DNA from: Ephemerocybe angulata
Taxonomy: Eukaryota > Basidiomycota > Agaricomycetes > Agaricales > Psathyrellaceae
Assembly (NCBI GenBank): GCA_013368325.1
Contig: JAACJK010000033.1
Coordinates: 1 to 31,140, forward strand
DNA: 31,140 nt
Direction of reading: 5' to 3'
The position numbers and the translations under genes are program-made. The notes beneath the pieces are model-generated. The model was not told the origin of the DNA, ran no database searches, and saw only the letters and a list, made by a program, of their open reading frames with translations. Below, one piece after another: positions 25,669 through 31,140 of the stretch (position 1 is its first letter; each line of letters begins with the position of its first letter).

Positions 25669-27088
25669 CCTAAACCTCGCCCCCAATGCACTGCTTGCGT
25701 TCACATGATCTCTTTCTCACGTGCTGCCTCGCACGTTCACGTGTCGCCCTCTCAAACTCTCCCTCGACCTCCCTGACCCTTGATCGACTTGCTTTCAAAC
25801 GTCCAACCCTCTCCCTTACACTCCTCTCCACCTGCATCATTTTCTTTCCAACCCCTCCCTCCATTTCGCATGCATCGACCACATCCACGCTTCCCTAACT
25901 CTCCCCATTTTATTTCCTAAACCTCTCCCCAACGGACTCCACGTCTTGCACATGCATCTCTTCTCGCTTGCATAAACACCTTGTTCTGTTTCCATTCAAC
26001 CCGACACATTTGCCTTCCGCGTTGTCTCCTAACCCTTGTCCAAACGTTTTCAACCATCTCCGCACACCGACTTGCTCCATCGCACACCTTGACCTCATCC
26101 ACGATGTATCCTAAACCTCGCCCTGACGCATGGCTTGCGTTCACATGATCTCTTTCTCACGCACTGCCTCGTGTGTTCCCGTGTCACCCTCTCGGACTTT
26201 CCCTCGATCTCCCTGAGCCTGCGATCCACCAACAGCTCGCTTTCAAATGTTCGACCCTCTTCATTTCATTTCCATTCCCAAACCCTCTCCCTTGCCCTTC
26301 TCCGCCTGCATCATTTCCTTTCAAACACCTCCTGCCATTGCGCATGCTTCAACACTCCCCGTTCTCTCCATCTGATTCCCTAAACCTCTCCCGCACGGTC
26401 TGCTTGTGTTTCCTTTCAAACTCGGTTCAAACACCTCGCTCTCGTTCCATTTCCTAAACCTCTCCCAAACGGACTCCCCGTATCGCACATGCATCTCTTC
26501 TCGCTTGCCTTTCCTTTCAAACGCCTCGATCTGTTTCCATTCCATTTGTCTTCCGCATTGTCTCCTAACCCTTGTCCAAACAGTTTCAACCGTCTCCGCA
26601 CACCGCAACTCGCCACTCTACGACCACTGCCTTGTCTCAATTTCCTAACCCTTTCCCGGATGCTCTCATTCCTCCGTGTTCTGCACATACATCACTCCCA
26701 CTTGACCCACCAGCATGTCTCAATCTTGCCAATTCATTGATCTTCTGTGATGCCTAAACCTCGTCCGAACGGCCGCTCTCTTCCCCGACCGCATCTGCAA
26801 TTCCCACGCCCACGCCACATCATTTCCATCAACCTGATTTGATGACTCTTTCCCACCCTTGTCCAAACACCTTGTTTATTCCCGTCACATGCCCCTGCGA
26901 TTCCCACACACATGCATCTCGCTCGGCGTCGTCTCTCACCGCCCGCATCCAACACGGCACCCATCTCTGTCCCCACACCCTTCATCCAAGATGCCCTGCC
27001 TAACCCTCCTCCCAACTCACTCCCTCTGTCCCCTGTCGCATTCCAAACTACTCTCTTCTCCCTTTCCACCTCATCCGCGCTGTCTTTT
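25669..27088 (+). repeat. Array unit 19 (1420 bp, type II, one base short)
   Basis: Like the core except for one missing T in ACACCTTGTTTATTCC near 26868, where core units read ACACCTTTGTTTATTCC. Confidence 0.95.
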
Positions 27089-28508
27089 CCTAAACCTCGC
27101 CCCCAATGCACTGCTTGCGTTCACATGATCTCTTTCTCACGTGCTGCCTCGCACGTTCACGTGTCGCCCTCTCAAACTCTCCCTCGACCTCCCTGACCCT
27201 TGATCGACTTGCTTTCAAACGTCCAACCCTCTCCCTTACACTCCTCTCCACCTGCATCATTTTCTTTCCAACCCCTCCCTCCATTTCGCATGCATCGACC
27301 ACATCCACGCTTCCCTAACTCTCCCCATTTTATTTCCTAAACCTCTCCCCAACGGACTCCACGTCTTGCACATGCATCTCTTCTCGCTTGCATAAACACC
27401 TTGTTCTGTTTCCATTCAACCCGACACATTTGCCTTCCGCGTTGTCTCCTAACCCTTGTCCAAACGTTTTCAACCATCTCCGCACACCGACTTGCTCCAT
27501 CGCACACCTTGACCTCATCCACGATGTATCCTAAACCTCGCCCTGACGCATGGCTTGCGTTCACATGATCTCTTTCTCACGCACTGCCTCGTGTGTTCCC
27601 GTGTCACCCTCTCGGACTTTCCCTCGATCTCCCTGAGCCTGCGATCCACCAACAGCTCGCTTTCAAATGTTCGACCCTCTTCATTTCATTTCCATTCCCA
27701 AACCCTCTCCCTTGCCCTTCTCCGCCTGCATCATTTCCTTTCAAACACCTCCTGCCATTGCGCATGCTTCAACACTCCCCGTTCTCTCCATCTGATTCCC
27801 TAAACCTCTCCCGCACGGTCTGCTTGTGTTTCCTTTCAAACTCGGTTCAAACACCTCGCTCTCGTTCCATTTCCTAAACCTCTCCCAAACGGACTCCCCG
27901 TATCGCACATGCATCTCTTCTCGCTTGCCTTTCCTTTCAAACGCCTCGATCTGTTTCCATTCCATTTGTCTTCCGCATTGTCTCCTAACCCTTGTCCAAA
28001 CAGTTTCAACCGTCTCCGCACACCGCAACTCGCCACTCTACGACCACTGCCTTGTCTCAATTTCCTAACCCTTTCCCGGATGCTCTCATTCCTCCGTGTT
28101 CTGCACATACATCACTCCCACTTGACCCACCAGCATGTCTCAATCTTGCCAATTCATTGATCTTCTGTGATGCCTAAACCTCGTCCGAACGGCCGCTCTC
28201 TTCCCCGACCGCATCTGCAATTCCCACGCCCACGCCACATCATTTCCATCAACCTGATTTGATGACTCTTCCCACCCTTGTCCAAACACCTTTGTTTATT
28301 CCCGTCACATGCCCCTGCGATTCCCACACACATGCATCTCGCTCGGCGTCGTCTCTCACCGCCCGCATCCAACACGGCACCCATCTCTGTCCCCACACCC
28401 TTCATCCAAGATGCCCTGCCTAACCCTCCTCCCAACTCACTCCCTCTGTCCCCTGTCGCATTCCAAACTACTCTCTTCTCCCTTTCCACCTCATCCGCGC
28501 TGTCTTTT
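27089..28508 (+). repeat. Array unit 20 (1420 bp, type II, one base short)
   Basis: Like the core except for one missing T in GATGACTCTTCCCACC near 28261, where core units read GATGACTCTTTCCCACC. Confidence 0.95.
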
Positions 28509-28940
28509 CCTAAACCTCGCCCCCAATGCACTGCTTGCGTTCACATATCTCTTTCTCACGTGCTGCCTCGCACGTTCACGTGTCGCCCTCTCAAACTCTC
28601 CCTCGACCTCCCTGACCCTTGATCGACTTGCTTTCAAACGTCCAACCCTCTCCCTTACACTCCTCTCCACCTGCATCATTTTCTTTCCAACCCCTCCCTC
28701 CATTTCGCATGCATCGACCACATCCACGCTTCCCTAACTCTCCCCATTTTATTTCCTAAACCTCTCCCCAACGGACTCCACGTCTTGCACATGCATCTCT
28801 TCTCGCTTGCATAAACACCTTGTTCTGTTTCCATTCAACCCGACACATTTGCCTTCCGCGTTGTCTCCTAACCCTTGTCCAAACGTTTTCAACCATCTCC
28901 GCACACCGACTTGCTCCATCGCACACCTTGACCTCATCCA
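28509..28940 (+). repeat. Truncated last unit 21 (432 bp, monomer A only)
   Basis: It follows the type II sequence from the unit start to CTTGACCTCATCCA and stops just before CGATGTAT and monomer B would follow. It lacks one G in TTCACATATCTC near 28541 (TTCACATGATCTC elsewhere). The array is cut here, almost at the A/B monomer boundary. Confidence 0.95.
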
Positions 28941-28942
28941 GC

Positions 28943-28987
28943 GCGTTGTCTCCTAACCCTTGTCCAAATGTTTTCAACCATCCCCGC
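28943..28987 (+). repeat. Out-of-register 45-bp copy of a monomer A segment at the array's right end
   Basis: These 45 bases repeat 28858-28902 (85 bp upstream) with two differences: AAACG becomes AAATG and CATCTCC becomes CATCCCC. It contains the CCTAACCCTTGTCC landmark. After this point similarity to the array ends. Confidence 0.85.
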
Positions 28988-28988
28988 C

Positions 28989-29640
28989 CTTCGGTGTGCT
29001 CGTGCTCGCTCACTGCGGAGCCGGGGGTGAAGCTGAGCTTCAAGTTGGCTTCAAGTTGATATGGCGTGGGCTGCTTAAATTAGCACACACTTGGTGGGCA
29101 ATGGGATTGCAGAATGCGCTGGAGCAATGGCACAACTAACTGCGGCGATTATATTGACAGGTTACATATACTTATAAGTAAGATCTCACTCGAAACCATG
29201 GCGGACAAACTGGCGGGCGGATAAGATTAGATGGAGGATTAATAAGCGTACCAAAAAGGCAGTTACCTTCCTAGTATGGTAATGACCTGGTTCTCAGGGG
29301 TCAGGCGGACAAAACCTTCCCACTTTCAGTGTCCAGGAATCTGAATCATTCGCAGCCGGTGCTATGTGCTCTTGGATATGATGCCCGTGCACTTTTGAGG
29401 ACAAGAGAACTCCCAGATCCTCTTGGTGTCCTCTACAGGTGGTGTATATTGTAATGGTTATCATTACTAGCTCGTTGCCTCCAACGAGTCTATGCTTCAT
29501 CCTCCATATATTGACCATTTTCGTCGCCCTCCCGTCACATCCCACTGTCCACGGTCCAGTATTTTCTCCCTCATCCATCATTGTCCTGCTCCATCCACCA
29601 GCAGATCTTGAACGGATCCAGTCTGTCGTGATCATTTGAT
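28989..29640. other. Array-flanking sequence without a recognised gene
   Basis: The composition changes from C/T-rich to balanced, and no further array units are seen. The + strand frames are broken by stops in most of the stretch. A minus-strand frame of 113 codons with an ATG at 29635 and a stop at 29294 is open, but I do not recognise its product and it has no clear domain, signal or membrane segment. It may be chance or decayed mobile-element sequence. I see no tRNA, rRNA or clear promoter here. Confidence 0.6.
29028..29058. repeat. Small inverted repeat and 11-bp tandem duplication next to the array edge
   Basis: TGAAGCT and AGCTTCA (29028-29034 and 29036-29042) form a perfect 7-bp inverted repeat with a one-base centre. 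Overlapping it, GCTTCAAGTTG occurs twice in tandem (29037-29047 and 29048-29058). They lie about 40-70 bp beyond the end of array similarity. They could be a trace of a repair or insertion event, or chance. Confidence 0.6.
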
Positions 29641-29643
29641 CAC
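29628..29643. repeat. 7-bp inverted repeat GTGATCA-TT-TGATCAC
   Basis: A perfect 7-bp inverted repeat with a 2-bp spacer. It could be a protein-binding site, but such short palindromes arise by chance, and no function can be assigned. Confidence 0.4.
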
Positions 29644-30180
29644 CTGTGTTGTCTCAGAGCGTGTGATCTGGAACACTCCTTGGTGTTGACGACCTTGGGC
29701 TTCGCGAGGTGGACTCCGCCGGTGATTTTCGCCGCCCTGGCGCTCACTGCAGTAAGAGGACAGGAAATTTACTCCACTTGTAGGGACCACCGCACGGACG
29801 CACAACGGGCTCTAGGTCGCGGTCCCGACCTCTGCAGTCAATGCGAGTACTGCCCATACCTCCTGAATCCTTTATATTATGAACGAGGGTAATGTCTTGA
29901 CCTTCGTCGTAGATGGAGGCTGGGAAGGCGTTGGTGGGTTAGCAGGGAGGCGTGTCAGAGGGATCTTAAGTGATTCGGGTCGTTCATCTCTCGGTATCGC
30001 TCACCTTCAAGCTCTATATTTGCGTGAAAACTCATCATTCTGTCTCGCCGCGATGTTCGTGTTTGAAGCACCCAGCCCGACGCACTCGGACGTCTCGCAC
30101 CAACACACAAGCCGGGTGTGAATCACTTCGTTCTTTAGCCCCGCTTCCAACTCTACGCAACGCATAGCGCGAGAGACATT
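29641..30180. other. Flank without a recognised gene; two short overlapping open frames
   Basis: One + strand frame is open from 29632 to a stop ending at 29892 but has no ATG. Its residues include a short hydrophobic stretch (PPVIFAALALTAV) followed by a segment with four cysteines (STCRDH, then LCSQCEYC). This could be an exon of a secreted small protein, since TTGTCTCAG at 29649-29657 resembles a 3' splice site, but nothing confirms it. A second frame, 29879-30121, begins with ATG and is not recognisable. I list neither as a gene. Confidence 0.4.
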
Positions 30181-30202
30181 GTCGTCCTCTTGAGGGTCTT
30201 AT

Positions 30203-30574
30203 ATGATATGGAGTGGAGGAGGCGGTTGCTCCACACCGTCAGTCCTCTCGCCTTCAGTCAGACTCGTCGTCGTCCGGTCGTACGACCACGAAAACGACAA
30301 AGCCCGAGCCGTCGCAGGAGCAACGCCCGCTGGTCGGGCGCTCGCATTCCCCCTACGCCCAGATCAACAACTGACACTACACCCTTACACACCCCTCCAG
30401 TCGCGCAGACACAGCCAAACGAGCACAGGAGAGCACAAAGCTCGAACGCTTAGTCATCAATCAATGATGAAGTTGAACAGGCGTCAATCCTCGTTGGCTC
30501 CCACCACCATGTCCTCGTCCCCAGAGGCCCATCGCCGTACGAGTCCCGCTTTGAATCGCCGTAATACGCGCTGA
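30203..30574 (+). CDS. Unrecognised open frame, 123 codons, low-complexity Ser/Arg-rich end (doubtful gene)
   Basis: I do not recognise this product. The frame starts at an ATG and ends at a TGA. The second half is rich in Ser, Arg, Thr and Pro (for example MKLNRRQSSLAPTTMSSSP), as in disordered eukaryotic proteins. It shows no signal peptide, membrane segment or catalytic motif. The sequence beyond its stop stays open in other frames, and similar Ser/Pro/Ala-rich stretches continue to about 30720 (frame with residues STNGPASSSPLSTSAPP). The region may therefore be an intron-containing gene or a frameshifted remnant rather than this single frame. A chance frame in GC-rich DNA is equally possible. 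Confidence 0.15.
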   Translation: MIWSGGGGCSTPSVLSPSVRLVVVRSYDHENDKARAVAGATPAGRALAFPLRPDQQLTLHPYTPLQSRRHSQTSTGEHKARTLSHQSMMKLNRRQSSLAPTTMSSSPEAHRRTSPALNRRNTR

Positions 30575-30694
30575 AAATCTTCTAGCACCACCTCATTTCT
30601 CCGTCTACAGCGTCAGATCAGCTCCGACAGACGTTGAGCTCCACCAACGGCCCCGCCTCGTCCAGCCCTCTCAGCACCTCCGCACCTCCAACGC

Positions 30695-31027
30695 TTGCCT
30701 CGGCTGCCCAAACTCTATCCTCCCATCGCGCACATCCATGTACGCACGCGTCCTCCCCCATCTAACATCCACCCGCTGACACACTCTACACCGTCGTCCG
30801 CGATCTTCGGACGCGACATAGAGCCTCTGCTCCTCAGAGCCCAAACCAGCCTTTGGACCCACCCCTATCCCGTGCGCCTCGCAACCGAACCGTGCGTGCT
30901 CGACAGCGCAGCCGCCATGCTCACCCTCATCGACGCGGACGTCGTGATCGTAGCACCCCTCGCCTCCCCCTCCATCTCCACCTTCGACGGGTGTAGCTCA
31001 GCCTTCGAAGCTGCAGCCCATTTATAG
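30695..31027 (+). CDS. Unrecognised open frame, no ATG start (possible exon or gene remnant)
   Basis: The frame is open for about 110 codons to a TAG at 31025-31027, but it has no in-frame ATG near its beginning (30695 is a TTG), so it is not a complete eukaryotic gene as it stands. The middle and end look more protein-like than the surroundings: residues FGRDIEPLLLRAQTSL, then AAAMLTLIDADVVIVAPLAS, a moderately hydrophobic stretch. If real, it would be an internal or terminal exon of a gene lying between about 30200 and the window's right edge. No family is recognised. The reverse-strand frame at 30671-30862 looks like a shadow. Confidence 0.2.
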   Translation: MPRLPKLYPPIAHIHVRTRPPPSNIHPLTHSTPSSAIFGRDIEPLLLRAQTSLWTHPYPVRLATEPCVLDSAAAMLTLIDADVVIVAPLASPSISTFDGCSSAFEAAAHL

Positions 31028-31034
31028 GCCTATA
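31023..31034. repeat. 12-bp perfect palindrome TATAGGCCTATA
   Basis: A perfect palindrome that overlaps the stop of the preceding open frame. No function can be assigned, and chance is likely. Confidence 0.35.
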
Positions 31035-31140
31035 GAACGTTACCGCTCATGCCCTAACCGTATTTCCCCACATCGACCTCGGCATCAACGAACACCCTCT
31101 CCAGTCTGATCAGCGTCCGCCATCGAGCCACCGCTCCATA

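Larger units (their letters stand above)
1..28940 (+). repeat. Tandem satellite array, about 1.42-kb unit, 20 full copies plus two partial copies
   Basis: The same sequence recurs head to tail. Using the motif CCTAAACCTCGCC just before AATGCACTGC as the unit start, copies begin at 137, 1547, 2952, 4367, 5786, 7204, 8622, 10041, 11460, 12881, 14302, 15723, 17144, 18565, 19986, 21407, 22828, 24249, 25669, 27089 and 28509. Spacings are 1410, 1405, 1415, 1419, 1418, 1418, 1419, 1419, then nine of 1421, then three of 1420. The + strand is pyrimidine-rich: three 60-base lines from unit 10 counted by hand gave 50, 39 and 44 pyrimidines. Because the main period is not a multiple of three and unit length varies, no reading frame runs through successive units. 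No transposon ends, rRNA or tRNA sequences were seen. I do not recognise the family. It is best called an uncharacterised satellite or long-period tandem repeat. The array continues beyond the left edge of the window. Confidence 0.98.
30181..31140. other. GC-richer right flank, possible unrecognised or degraded gene
   Basis: This stretch has longer open frames and more codon-like composition than 28989-30180. The open frame jumps between phases, at about 30575 and 30760, which suggests introns or frameshifts. No domain is recognisable in any frame I read, and the region runs off the window's right edge. Confidence 0.4.

Noticed and set aside
1..28940. Array as a tandem gene family or rDNA-type repeat
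   Set aside because: No unit contains rRNA, tRNA, 5S or a recognisable coding sequence on either strand.
1..28940. CRISPR or other short-repeat/spacer array
   Set aside because: The repeat is 1.42 kb long and continuous. There are no short identical repeats separated by unique spacers.
29074..29635. Faint resemblances to non-LTR retroelement reverse transcriptase or RNase H fragments in several frames
   Set aside because: Only a few residues match in any frame, stops interrupt the reading and no catalytic motif is visible. A profile search could decide.
29680..29892. Small secreted cysteine-rich protein
   Set aside because: The hydrophobic stretch plus four cysteines is suggestive, but there is no ATG in the frame and no supporting exon, so it is described only within the flank entry.
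30695..31027. Weak resemblance of the IEPLLLRAQTSL stretch to kinetochore DASH-complex subunits such as Spc19
   Set aside because: The match is very short and depends on choosing frames. The rest of the frame does not follow the family.

Overview
About 93% of this window (1 to about 28,940) is one head-to-tail tandem array with a period near 1.42 kb. I place 20 complete units (137-28508), a partial unit cut by the window's left edge (1-136) and a truncated last unit (28509-28940). The last 2.2 kb (28,941-31,140) is single-copy-looking sequence with no gene I can name. I find no rRNA, tRNA, CRISPR array, recognisable transposase or reverse transcriptase, and no convincing protein-coding gene. 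The many long open frames in the array are by-products of a pyrimidine-rich + strand that has few stop codons.

Array layout. Units 1-7 are 1405-1419 bp long and mostly of one sequence type, called type I here. Unit 8 and the end of unit 7 are a mosaic. Units 9-17 (11460-24248) are nine type II units of exactly 1421 bp that appear identical. Units 18-20 are type II and each lacks one base. Unit 21 stops about 432 bp in. Each unit is itself built from three diverged relatives of one ancestral monomer (A about 441 bp, B about 534 bp, C about 446 bp), so the array has higher-order-repeat organisation. Short telomere-like motifs, CCTAACCCT and CCTAAACCT, occur about ten times per unit and mark the internal modules.

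Most informative points: (1) the A/B/C higher-order structure; (2) more than half of the substitutions separating types I and II are CpG to TpG/CpA transitions, lost in both directions, which suggests cytosine methylation or a similar CpG-directed process in the array; (3) a nine-unit identical core with indel-bearing edges, read either as recent homogenisation or as an assembly effect; (4) the right boundary, where a 45-bp piece of the unit is repeated out of register.

Organism. A kilobase-scale satellite with TTAGGG-family motifs, CpG-type decay and a gene-poor flank points to a eukaryotic nuclear chromosome. A fungus, possibly a basidiomycete, is my guess, but no recognisable gene supports it. 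Subtelomeric or other heterochromatic location is plausible: the CCCTAA-like motifs read 5'->3' on the + strand, as they would at a left chromosome end. This is inference only.
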